From Verrucomicrobiota bacterium (GTDB lineage: Bacteria > Verrucomicrobiota > Verrucomicrobiia > Limisphaerales > UBA1100), in NCBI GenBank assembly GCA_028872645.1, contig JAPKDK010000095.1, positions 1-10,068 of the forward strand: a stretch of 10,068 bases of DNA. The letters are read 5' to 3'. The translations under genes and the position numbers were made by a program. Below the pieces are notes generated by a model. The model saw only the letters and a program-made list of their open reading frames with translations. It was not told where the DNA came from and did no database searches. This document shows, in pieces, positions 1 through 6,993 of this stretch (position 1 is the first letter of the stretch; each line of letters opens with the position of its first letter).

Positions 1-1727
1 AAATCATCGCGTTGATCGTAACGCGGCGAGGTGATGTCATACGTGCCCGGCCGCAGATGGCCGTACTTGGCGAGAAACTCCGGGCGGCGGCGCGGTTGCG
101 TAAGGGCTTCAGCAAAGTCGCCGGTGAAATCCGCCGTCACCGTGCGGAGCGTGCGCTTAAAGGCCGCCAATCTTTGGCCCGAAAGCGCGCCACGTGTGAC
201 GGCCGAACGCAAAATCGCTTCCGCCATAAATGCGTGCCGCGCAATCACCGAAAAAGGTTGAGTGCCCAGCGTGCGGCATTCATCCAGCAACGCCGGCAGC
301 CGCGCCAAATCGTTGAGCGAATGGCGCTGGGTTTGCAACGCCTCGAGTTGCTGGATGTTTTCCAGCGCCCTCGGCAACGAAGCACCGGGCGCAAGACTAA
401 GATTGGCGGCGGTAATTTTTGCGAGTTGAATTCGGTAATCAAGAAACTCATCCGGCTCGAGCACATCGCCGTAGCGGTTTTGAAAATCTTCGTCGAAATT
501 AAAATCCAACACCGTCTGCGCCACTTCAAATTCCACTTTGTCGTGCAGCTTGGGATTGGCCTCCAGCCGATCCATCCAGGCATCAACCAGTCGCTCACGT
601 GTTTCGGTGGGCAAGCCGGCGGGCAGGAACGAATTGAAACTCGCACGCACATCGATGTACGGCTGGCCGCCGAGCGTGAGCATCAGCGGCGTGCTGGGCA
701 CCGGTTGGTAACCCATCTCCGCGCGGGCTTCCTGCCAAATAGAATCGGTGATGAGATGCCGGTACAGAGAGATCGCCAGCGGCCGCGGGCGCGTGCCGAT
801 GATTTCAGCGGGGTTCCAATCCGGCATCTGCCCGAGAATGGTGCGTGCACCGGCCAAGTTTTTGCGAGGTTGGGAGTGGCGCGTGAAAAATTCGCCCGCC
901 TGAAACAATACCTCGCTTACGTGACGGCTGATGCGGCGGTTCCAGTTTTCCTGCACCGTGATGCGCCGCACCTGCAGCAAATGCAATTGGCCATCGCGAG
1001 TTTTTGCAAATTCAATATCCAACGGCGTGCCGCGATCGCACAAGCCTTCCAGCTCGCGCGCCAGCTCCAGCAACTCCGCCACGCGCGGCGAATCAACGTG
1101 ATCAGTCACATAATCGCGATGCACCAAAACCGTTTTATTGACCACGCTGCCGCCGGTGATGGTATCGGTCTTGCCAGTTTCGTCATCGTAATTCAGCACA
1201 TAATACGGCGCGCCGCTGTCCAGCTCGTGCGTCATAATTACGCCACTCAAAGTCACATCCGTCACCATCGTCATCACTAGAACTTGGTTTTCCGGACACT
1301 CATCCATCGACTCGATGACCTCTTCCACCGCGCTCCACACCGCGCGCGGCTGACTGCTGTCCACGTCCAGACACGAGGCAAATGCGCCTGCTTGTGATTG
1401 CTTCTCACCGTCTTCATTCACCGCGCTGCTGCGGAACACTACTTGCCCGCCGTCAAATCGCGCGGCAATTTCCTGAGTGATTTCCACCGGCAACGCCGAC
1501 CATTCCGCCACGGTAAAACTAATGAGCTTCGGCACCACCGCCTTTTTCACCAACGGCTGCAATGCCGCGAGTGTGTCTGATTTCGTGCCAAAACTTCCCA
1601 ACATCGTTGGAGTCAACGAGGCTGCAGCCGCCGGCGATGCGAAGGGCGCGGCCACCGCGAAATCCTCAAGCAAATCTGAGCTTGAGGACTCGGTCTCCGT
1701 GTGGAGGTCTTGGCAGGCGATCGTCAT
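1..1727 (-). CDS. PEP-synthase/PPDK-like ATP-grasp phosphotransferase, possibly glutamine-kinase (Cj1418) type; 3' end cut by window
   Basis: An uninterrupted reading frame enters at 1727 and runs off the left edge, giving 575 residues and no stop. Residues 99-107 (RSSAVNEDG) followed by SQAGAF (111-116) match the nucleotide-binding segment of the PEP synthase / pyruvate phosphate dikinase N-terminal domain. LDIEFAKTRDGQLHLLQVRR (236-255) matches that fold's end. A motif GHLRPGTYDI and then SPRYD lies near the visible C-terminus. The spacing and the segment GAPYYVLNYDD (172-182) resemble the family that includes Campylobacter Cj1418, which phosphorylates the amide of L-glutamine for capsule O-methyl phosphoramidate. 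That assignment is by recalled family resemblance. The phosphohistidine swivel domain would lie outside the window. ATG 1727 is 7 nt after the radical SAM stop; neither it nor the alternative ATG at 1604 (residue 42, after a Ser/Ala-rich stretch) has a Shine-Dalgarno. The family-like sequence begins near residue 42, so the shorter start is possible. Confidence 0.85.
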   Translation of the reverse strand, partial: MTIACQDLHTETESSSSDLLEDFAVAAPFASPAAAASLTPTMLGSFGTKSDTLAALQPLVKKAVVPKLISFTVAEWSALPVEITQEIAARFDGGQVVFRSSAVNEDGEKQSQAGAFASCLDVDSSQPRAVWSAVEEVIESMDECPENQVLVMTMVTDVTLSGVIMTHELDSGAPYYVLNYDDETGKTDTITGGSVVNKTVLVHRDYVTDHVDSPRVAELLELARELEGLCDRGTPLDIEFAKTRDGQLHLLQVRRITVQENWNRRISRHVSEVLFQAGEFFTRHSQPRKNLAGARTILGQMPDWNPAEIIGTRPRPLAISLYRHLITDSIWQEARAEMGYQPVPSTPLMLTLGGQPYIDVRASFNSFLPAGLPTETRERLVDAWMDRLEANPKLHDKVEFEVAQTVLDFNFDEDFQNRYGDVLEPDEFLDYRIQLAKITAANLSLAPGASLPRALENIQQLEALQTQRHSLNDLARLPALLDECRTLGTQPFSVIARHAFMAEAILRSAVTRGALSGQRLAAFKRTLRTVTADFTGDFAEALTQPRRRPEFLAKYGHLRPGTYDITSPRYDQRDD

Positions 1728-1734
1728 AGGAGAA

Positions 1735-3300
1735 TCATGCGAGGCAGGTTTCCGGTGCTTCAGTTTCCAGTAATTGACGGGGCAGGGGGACTTTGGCCAT
1801 GTCCTCCACGTTCAGGCGCTGGGCACGGCCGAATTTTCTCTCAACTAAATTAAGGTAATCGGGGTTGGTGAAATAAGTCTGCCAAGCATCATCTCGGAAG
1901 CGAACCACCTCGGCGGCGCTCAGGTGCTTCGTGGGCAGCGGTTGGCTTTCGTACGACAAAAAAGCGTAACCCTCATAGTTGGCCGGCAGCGGCCAGCCGT
2001 TTTGTTTGGCCTCGTGATAAAGCGGACTGCCGGGCAGGGCTTGGCACGGATACATATTGGTCATCTCGGTATTCAGCTCCAGTGCGAGGTCGAGTGTTTG
2101 CTGCATCGTCTCGTGGGTGTCATCCGGGAAGCCATAAATGTAATTGGAAATGATGTTCACGTTTGCCTCGCGAATTTCGCGCGCTACTTCGCGGATGTTG
2201 ATGTCCTTAAACGACCCCTTCGAAACTTCGCGCCGCACCGCTTGGTTGCCGGCCTCGACGCCGAGCGCCAGCCAGCCAATGCCCGCGCGTTTGAACAGAT
2301 CGAGATACTTCGGACGTACCGTGTCGATGCGCGAGTACGCCCACATCCGGAGCTGCAGTTCGCGGTCGATGATATTATTGAGCAACGGCTCGAAGTACCG
2401 TTTATCCAGGAAAAACATTTCATCCGAAATCCGCAACGTCTCCACGCCGAGATTGGCGAGTGTCTCGAATTCTTTCGTGATAAAGTCCGGCGACCAATAC
2501 CGCATTTTGCGTGAGTCCGATGAGTTGATGCCATCGCTGTTATCCTCGCGGTTCACGATATTGATCATACAAAAATTGCAGGCAAACCGGCAGCCAAGCG
2601 AAGTGTAAATCGCCGCAAACGGCGTGCGCTTAGCGTGGTCAAACTCCGCGTGCCAAAAATGCGCGCGATACAAATCCAAGGGACGCTTGTCGTACGGCAG
2701 CAAATCCCACGCGTAGCCCGGTAGATCGATGTCCATCCGTTCCTGCGGCACCACGTGCTCCGGCGCATTAAGCCAGGGCCGCCCGTGCAGCTTGTGGCCG
2801 ATGCCCTTCACCTTCTCCACCTCGTCATCGAGATTGGAGCGCAACAAATTTTGCACCGCATAAACGCCTTCATTCAACAGCACATAATCAATGCTATCCT
2901 CCGCCAACACTTCCAACGGCAGCGCGCTCGTGTGTGAGCCGACGATTGCGATTTTGTATTCCGGATAAGCCGCCTTCAACCCGCGCGCCAACGCGATGGC
3001 ACCGATCATATTGGTCGTGCCGGAGTTTGGGTTCTGTCCATAAACTGTCAGGCAAACGAGGCGCGGGTTGGCCTCGTCGATGCGCCGCACCGATTGCTCC
3101 AGCGTAAGTCGCTCCGCGCCGGTGTCCAAAATCGCCGCCTCAAACCCATTGCTCCGGCAGGCTTGCGCCAGCAGTAAAGACCAAGTGGGAGTCTCGATGG
3201 CGGAATATTTTTTGGCCAATTCCTGATACGCCTTCGCCGAGGAATCGGGCGAGACGAACAGCACGTCGAGTTGTTTGTTTAAAGATTTTATCATCGTCAC
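1735..3300 (-). CDS. B12-binding-type radical SAM enzyme
   Basis: A 521-residue radical SAM protein. The N-terminal ~150 residues (LDVLFVSPDS at 11-20, LVCLTVYGQNPNSGT at 81-95, IAIVGSHTSALPLEVL at 118-132, DYVLLNEGVYAVQNLL) look like a cobalamin-binding Rossmann domain, without the His-on DxHxxG motif. The radical SAM core carries the 4Fe-4S ligands C237, C241 and C244 in SLGCRFACNFC. Further core motifs are RISDEMFFLD, WLALGVEAG and ISNYIYGFPDDT. This layout is that of class B radical SAM methyltransferases and related BchE/HpnJ enzymes. It may methylate or rearrange an unactivated carbon of the sugar or its decoration; substrate unknown. The GTG start overlaps the upstream stop by 4 nt (GTGA); an in-frame ATG at 3294 is the alternative. 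No strong Shine-Dalgarno is visible, so translation is probably coupled to the dehydratase gene. Confidence 0.93.
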   Translation of the reverse strand: MTMIKSLNKQLDVLFVSPDSSAKAYQELAKKYSAIETPTWSLLLAQACRSNGFEAAILDTGAERLTLEQSVRRIDEANPRLVCLTVYGQNPNSGTTNMIGAIALARGLKAAYPEYKIAIVGSHTSALPLEVLAEDSIDYVLLNEGVYAVQNLLRSNLDDEVEKVKGIGHKLHGRPWLNAPEHVVPQERMDIDLPGYAWDLLPYDKRPLDLYRAHFWHAEFDHAKRTPFAAIYTSLGCRFACNFCMINIVNREDNSDGINSSDSRKMRYWSPDFITKEFETLANLGVETLRISDEMFFLDKRYFEPLLNNIIDRELQLRMWAYSRIDTVRPKYLDLFKRAGIGWLALGVEAGNQAVRREVSKGSFKDINIREVAREIREANVNIISNYIYGFPDDTHETMQQTLDLALELNTEMTNMYPCQALPGSPLYHEAKQNGWPLPANYEGYAFLSYESQPLPTKHLSAAEVVRFRDDAWQTYFTNPDYLNLVERKFGRAQRLNVEDMAKVPLPRQLLETEAPETCLA

Positions 3301-4502
3301 AGGGTGTTCAACAGTTCAGTCAGCAGCGTGATGCGTTCGGGCTCAAGGTCGGGATAGTTCCCAATGTACCAGCCGTAAAAATGCACGTGATTCGTAAAGG
3401 GATAATTTTTGTATTCATCGCCAAACCGCTCGCGGGCATAAGGCTGGCGCAATTGATTGCCACCGCCGGCCGTGCCGCGGCGAAATTCCACTTTCCATTC
3501 GCGCAATGTGCTTTCCACGCGATCGCGCAACGCATCGTCCGGACTGCGCAAAATCAACGTGAACGCGTAATTGCTGCTGCCCTTGACTGCAAAATCCGTT
3601 TGGTACTTCGCCGAATCCAAGCCGTTCAAAAAGCGTTTCAAGTTGCGCGTGCGAATGGCGTTGTTGTCGTCCAAACGATTCAATTGATTGCGCCCAATCA
3701 CCGCGTTGAGTTCCGTGCCGCGCACGTTGTAAGCGGGATAGGCGAAAATAAATTCCGGATTCAAATCAGGATGCTCGGATTGGTAACGTTCTTTGGTTGA
3801 TTGTTCCGAAGCCTCGCGCACCATTCCGTGCGAACGATAAATGCGGATGGCTTCGTAAAGTGCATCGTCATTTGTGCAAACCATTCCACCCTCCACCGTG
3901 CTGAGATGGTGCGCGTAATAAAACGAAAAGTTTGAAGCCCAACCCATGCTGCCCACGCGCCGGCCATTGAACGTCGCGCCGTGCGCCTCGCAGCAATCTT
4001 CAATCAACGGGATGTTGCGTTCATCAAGTTCATCGAGCAAACGCTGATCCAGTCCGTTGTAACCCAACACGTGCGTCAGAAAAACGGCCTGTGTTTTGTC
4101 GTTCACTTTGTCGAGCACTTGAGAGATATCCATCCCGAGCGTGCGCGGATCGATATCCACAAACACCGGAGTCAAGCCCGCGTGCAGCACCGCCGCGATG
4201 TCGCTCACCCACGTCAGCGTTGGCACAATCACTTCGCCTTCGCCCTTGAGCTGGCGGAGTGCCGCCATCGTCACGAGGTTCGCCGCCGAGCCGGAATGCA
4301 CGAACACGCTGTGCTTCACGCCCAACCACTCGCTCCATTCGCGCTCGAACTCGCGCACGTTCGTCGACTGCGTGAGAATGGGATCATCCTGCTGCAAAAA
4401 TTCCACGAGACAATCCAAATCCGCCCGCGTGATGTTATTACGCATCAACGGCCACGGGCCGAGGGCAGTTTTGAGGTCAGCGATGGGGGCGCTATTTTTC
4501 AT
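3297..4502 (-). CDS. DegT/DnrJ/EryC1/StrS-family enzyme, His-for-Lys variant (ColD/RfbH-like sugar 3-dehydratase)
   Basis: A fold-type I PLP/PMP enzyme, 401 residues from ATG 4502. SGSAANL (70-76) is the phosphate-binding segment, and the pyridine-nitrogen Asp is D169 in LIEDCCEAHGA. The Schiff-base Lys of ordinary sugar aminotransferases is replaced: the segment reads FSFYYAHHLSTVEGGMV, placing H198 where Lys should be. This is the hallmark of PMP-dependent 3-dehydratases such as ColD (GDP-4-keto-6-deoxymannose) and RfbH/E1 (CDP sugar). AYNVRGTELNAVIG and HVHFYGWYIGNYPDL also resemble ColD. It therefore probably removes a C3 hydroxyl from a 4-keto nucleotide sugar instead of transaminating it. 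ATG 4502 is preferred: GGAG lies 9 nt upstream and the overlap with the preceding gene is only 11 nt. The ORF could extend to ATG 4544, but the extra 14 residues resemble nothing in the family. Exact sugar substrate unknown. Confidence 0.92.
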   Translation of the reverse strand: MKNSAPIADLKTALGPWPLMRNNITRADLDCLVEFLQQDDPILTQSTNVREFEREWSEWLGVKHSVFVHSGSAANLVTMAALRQLKGEGEVIVPTLTWVSDIAAVLHAGLTPVFVDIDPRTLGMDISQVLDKVNDKTQAVFLTHVLGYNGLDQRLLDELDERNIPLIEDCCEAHGATFNGRRVGSMGWASNFSFYYAHHLSTVEGGMVCTNDDALYEAIRIYRSHGMVREASEQSTKERYQSEHPDLNPEFIFAYPAYNVRGTELNAVIGRNQLNRLDDNNAIRTRNLKRFLNGLDSAKYQTDFAVKGSSNYAFTLILRSPDDALRDRVESTLREWKVEFRRGTAGGGNQLRQPYARERFGDEYKNYPFTNHVHFYGWYIGNYPDLEPERITLLTELLNTL

Positions 4503-5037
4503 TATAAAAATCTCCGTATTCCACGAGAATCGTGCTCTTGCCATCCTCCCGCGTGCGGGCTTTTTCGTAGGCGGGGAAAACTTCCTCCGCTTCTTCCAGC
4601 CGGATAACCTCCACGTTTTTCAGCATTTTACGGTAGGCATCGGTGAAATCGTCAATGTGCTGATGCCCCGGATGTAGCGGTCGTTGCGAGCCGATGCTGG
4701 TGCGGATGATGGCTTTGGGTTGGTAACCGCCAGCGGACATCTCGCTAAATTTATCGAGGTGGTTGACCAGTTGATTGGTGGCAAGCAGCAGAAAATTCCA
4801 ACGCGGGAAAATGCTGACCGGCAGTTTGCCTTGCAGCGCGAGGCCGTTGGTCATTCCCATTTGCATATCTTCGTTCACGGGCAATTCTACTTTGCGGTCG
4901 TTGGAAATTTCCTTGAGCGTGTTACTCATCGCCGTGCCGGGACAGGCGACGGCTTGGCCAAGGAACACCGTGGCCGGATCTTCGGCGAGGTATTCCATCG
5001 AGCGTTTTAGTTCATCAAAATATTTCAGCAGTTTCAT
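4492..5037 (-). CDS. Thiamine-diphosphate enzyme, E1 beta-like subunit (pyrimidine-binding domain only)
   Basis: A 181-residue protein corresponding to the Transket_pyr domain of E1 beta or the transketolase middle domain. E56 in LPVNEDMQMGMTNGLAL sits where the Glu that activates the thiamine aminopyrimidine is found. It is followed by KLPVSIFPRWNFLLLATNQL, NHLDKFSEMSAGG, and the active-site-like HPGHQH (H122, H125, H127). The protein ends right after this domain (ILVEYGDFYNEK), so the ~130-residue transketolase C-terminal domain of classical E1 beta (usually ~325 residues) is absent. It follows the alpha-like gene after 11 nt, and the two presumably form the composite active site. No E2, E3 or lipoyl domain is encoded nearby, which argues against an oxidative 2-oxoacid dehydrogenase. 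An acyloin-type transfer or a non-oxidative decarboxylation is more likely. Its 3' end overlaps the dehydratase start by 11 nt. Confidence 0.88.
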   Translation of the reverse strand: MKLLKYFDELKRSMEYLAEDPATVFLGQAVACPGTAMSNTLKEISNDRKVELPVNEDMQMGMTNGLALQGKLPVSIFPRWNFLLLATNQLVNHLDKFSEMSAGGYQPKAIIRTSIGSQRPLHPGHQHIDDFTDAYRKMLKNVEVIRLEEAEEVFPAYEKARTREDGKSTILVEYGDFYNEK

Positions 5038-5048
5038 AGCGTCCGTGC

Positions 5049-5717
5049 TTAAAATTGTACGCGCTGGCCAGCGCCGGCGTGCGGGTATTTGGTTTCGTAT
5101 TGGTAGTAAGTGACGTACGGATTGTCGGCGTTTTCATAAGTGAGCGTGTCCACGCCCCACGTTTCGCGGGTGTCGGTGCAAACACTTTTGCCGTTGTCCT
5201 CAATCACAAAGTGCACCGGCAGCTCATGGTTTTGTACATACTTGACGCACTCATGAGCTGAACCGGTTTCGGAAGTCATTTCGCCCAGGAAACACCACAC
5301 GCGTTCTTTGCCGCCCTCGCGCTGGATGCCAAGGCCGAGGCCGACGGCGATGGGAAGCACGCCGGTCACGATTGCGGAACTCAACACGCGGTACTCGGGA
5401 AAATTCAAAGTGATGGAATGGCCAGCCATAATTTCGGCCTTCACTTCATCCGCCGGCACGCCTTTGAGGAGGCATTGGTAATGACTGCGCCACGAGCACA
5501 GCACCCAATCATCCGCGCGCACGCGATCGAATACATCGATCATCTCGCGTTCATTGCCGGAATACAGATGCACCGGCGCTTTGATTTTTGAGGCGTTAAA
5601 TTCGTCTGCGATGTCGTCCTCGAAAGCGATCAACTCCTCAGGCGTCCAACGCGGCAAACCGCCCGCGGTCAATTCGGCAGCGGCGGTTTCGGGTTCGCAA
5701 ATGAATGGGGGTCTCAT
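5049..5717 (-). CDS. Thiamine-diphosphate enzyme, short E1 alpha-like subunit
   Basis: A 222-residue E1 alpha-like protein; classical E1 alpha is ~320-370 residues. WVLCSWRSHYQCLLKGVPAD (71-90) matches the YRgHg/G region of E1 alpha, LPIAVGLGLG (121-130) the iPlAvGaA motif, and FLGEMTSETGSAHECVKYVQ (143-162) the ThDP-Mg binding segment, ending at N175 in EDNG. The usual GDG is GEM here, so the first Mg ligand Asp is Glu (E146). The spacing to N175 is about that of the canonical GDG-X26-NN motif. The C-terminus is short. It lies 3 nt after the kinase stop and 11 nt before the beta-like gene. In a nucleotide-sugar operon the pair may add a two-carbon unit to a keto sugar, analogous in role only to YerE of yersiniose biosynthesis, which is AHAS-like rather than E1-like. 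That role is inference. Confidence 0.88.
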   Translation of the reverse strand: MRPPFICEPETAAAELTAGGLPRWTPEELIAFEDDIADEFNASKIKAPVHLYSGNEREMIDVFDRVRADDWVLCSWRSHYQCLLKGVPADEVKAEIMAGHSITLNFPEYRVLSSAIVTGVLPIAVGLGLGIQREGGKERVWCFLGEMTSETGSAHECVKYVQNHELPVHFVIEDNGKSVCTDTRETWGVDTLTYENADNPYVTYYQYETKYPHAGAGQRVQF

Positions 5718-5720
5718 AGT

Positions 5721-6812
5721 TTAAGCAAAATTAGCGAGCGCTTCGGCGGTGGCCTCCACGTCGTCCAGTTCACGGAATTCAGCTAATTGCCGGGATTTAT
5801 TGTCCGCTTCGGCGGCTGAATAGTCCTGGTCGCGGTCGTAAAAAATCACCTGACTTCCGGCTGTCTCAAAGTTAAACGGCACGTGAATGAGGCGATTGAG
5901 TTTCTCGCGCACAGCGGGTTGAAACTGCGGCGGCACGAAGAGCAACATAAAGCCGCCTCCGCCTGCGCCGGTAATTTTGCCGCCGATGGCACCGGAATCG
6001 CGCGCGGCGTTGTAGAGTTCGCTGATGGCGTCGTTGGAAATTTTTTCGCTGATCGCCTGTTTAGTCAGCCAACTTTCGTGCAGCAGCTCGCCGTATTCTT
6101 TGATGGGCCCGTGACCGCAGAGGACGGCGAGGGCTTCCTCCACCATATCGCGCAGGATGCGAAGTTGGCGGCGTTTCTTTTCAAGTGAGGGCACGTAGCT
6201 TCCGGCCACTTTATCGGCGGTGCGTTTGATGCCCGTGTAAAAAAGCATAAGATGCGACGTGAGTTCATTCAGCCGATCGGGCGGAATGATGACCGGTCGC
6301 ACCGAAATTTCTCCGGAGGTGTGGAAGGTGATGTGGTTGAATCCGCCGTACGCTGCGTTGACTTGATCCTGTGAGCCGACGGTTTCTTTCAACAAATCCT
6401 GTTCTAAATGAATGCTTTCATTGGCAAGTTGTTCCTTCGTGGCCATGTGGCCTTTGAGGGCGTAGAGGGCGTTGAGTAAACCGACCGTGAAAGCGGAGCT
6501 GCTGCCCATTCCGCTGCGGGCGGGAAGGTCGCCGTCGTGATGAATCTCAATCCCGCGATTGAGATTCATAAATTTCAGCGTGGCGCGCACCGAGGGATGC
6601 TGTATTTCTTCAATAGTATTAGTGCTCTCGATTTGCGAATACACCACGCGAAATTGATGGTCGAAAAACGGCGGCAAATGGCGCGCGTTAATATAGCAAT
6701 ACTTGTCGATGGTGGTGGAAAGCACGGCGCCGCCGTGTTCGCGGTACCAGCCCGGATAGTCCGTGCCGCCGCCAAACATCGAGATTCGATAGGGGGTGCG
6801 AGTAATAATCAT
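5721..6812 (-). CDS. hddA: GHMP sugar kinase, HddA-like (D-glycero-D-manno-heptose 7-phosphate kinase family)
   Basis: A 363-residue GHMP kinase. The N-terminus ITRTPYRISMFGGGTDYP with GGAVLSTTIDKYCYI is the characteristic HddA/fucokinase-like opening. The ATP loop LPARSGMGSSSAF is at 96-108 and the C-terminal GHMP motif GKITGAGGGGFML at 278-290. HddA phosphorylates D-glycero-alpha-D-manno-heptose 7-phosphate at C1, feeding HddC. An hddC-like gene lies immediately upstream, which supports this substrate class, although other sugars (for example fucose) are not excluded. It is the first gene of the second transcription unit, 182 nt from the previous stop and after a terminator. The ATG (6812) follows GGGCAGGAA; the AGGA is close to the start, and this region can pair with an upstream TTTCCTGCC. 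A 7-codon ORF overlaps its start codon (ATGA). Confidence 0.9.
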   Translation of the reverse strand: MIITRTPYRISMFGGGTDYPGWYREHGGAVLSTTIDKYCYINARHLPPFFDHQFRVVYSQIESTNTIEEIQHPSVRATLKFMNLNRGIEIHHDGDLPARSGMGSSSAFTVGLLNALYALKGHMATKEQLANESIHLEQDLLKETVGSQDQVNAAYGGFNHITFHTSGEISVRPVIIPPDRLNELTSHLMLFYTGIKRTADKVAGSYVPSLEKKRRQLRILRDMVEEALAVLCGHGPIKEYGELLHESWLTKQAISEKISNDAISELYNAARDSGAIGGKITGAGGGGFMLLFVPPQFQPAVREKLNRLIHVPFNFETAGSQVIFYDRDQDYSAAEADNKSRQLAEFRELDDVEATAEALANFA

Positions 6813-6871
6813 TTCCTGCCCTTCGTCGTCATATTTAGACCTTTTTCTGGCAGGAAAAAATGAACCTGCCC
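6809..6871 (-). promoter_or_regulatory. Kinase leader: competing hairpins over the RBS plus a 7-codon upstream ORF
   Basis: On the minus strand the leader carries GGCAGG (6870-6865), then TTTCCTGCC (6857-6849), then GGCAGGAA (6820-6813) directly before the ATG. TTTCCTGCC can pair perfectly (9 bp) with GGCAGGAA plus the A of the start codon, hiding the Shine-Dalgarno. Alternatively CCTGCC pairs with the first GGCAGG (6 bp, 10-nt loop), which would free it. Between them, ATG 6832 preceded by AAAGG opens a 7-codon frame (MTTKGRK) whose TGA overlaps the kinase ATG. The pairing is seen directly; the regulatory role is inference. Confidence 0.4.
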
Positions 6872-6954
6872 ACGTACGAGCAGCAAGTGCCGTGCCACTC
6901 TTTGAACTGAGGCTATATTTGAAGAAAAATCGGAAAAATAGCTACTTATTTGCT
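6872..6954 (-). other. AT-rich intergenic spacer, possible weak promoter
   Basis: This stretch between the terminator and the kinase leader is much more AT-rich than the genes around it. No ORF of interest is seen on either strand. A TATAGC at 6917-6912 could serve as a -10 element for the second transcription unit, but no good -35 box sits 16-18 nt upstream of it. A promoter is expected here because a terminator precedes it; its exact place cannot be fixed by eye. Confidence 0.3.
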
Positions 6955-6983
6955 AAAAACAGCCTAATTTTGAAAGGCTGTTT
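6955..6983 (-). terminator. Rho-independent terminator after the hddC-like gene
   Basis: On the minus strand a perfect 9-bp stem AAACAGCCT / AGGCTGTTT with a 9-nt loop is followed by T residues (the stem's last three T run into two more). It begins 10 nt after the stop codon of the nucleotidyltransferase gene (TGA 6996-6994). It separates the oxidase-SDR-nucleotidyltransferase unit from the kinase unit. Confidence 0.8.
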
Positions 6984-6993
6984 CAGGCGGTTT

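Noticed and set aside
12..1280. Long plus-strand ORF of 422 codons
   Set aside because: It is antisense to the PEP-synthase-like gene, whose minus-strand translation has clear conserved motifs. The plus-strand product is Arg/His/Gln-rich without recognisable domains; GC-rich codon bias opens such frames.
4503..4544. Upstream ATG 4544 for the DegT-family gene
   Set aside because: It would overlap the preceding gene by 53 nt and add 14 residues unlike family N-termini; ATG 4502 has GGAG upstream and an 11-nt overlap.
4492..5717. Pyruvate or branched-chain 2-oxoacid dehydrogenase complex
   Set aside because: The subunits are far too short, the E1 beta C-terminal domain is missing, and there is no E2, E3 or lipoyl domain nearby.
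1..5717. Phosphonate pathway (ThDP decarboxylase, radical SAM methylase, PEP-related enzyme)
   Set aside because: No PEP mutase is present, and the ThDP subunits resemble E1 rather than phosphonopyruvate decarboxylase; the sugar-nucleotide context is stronger.
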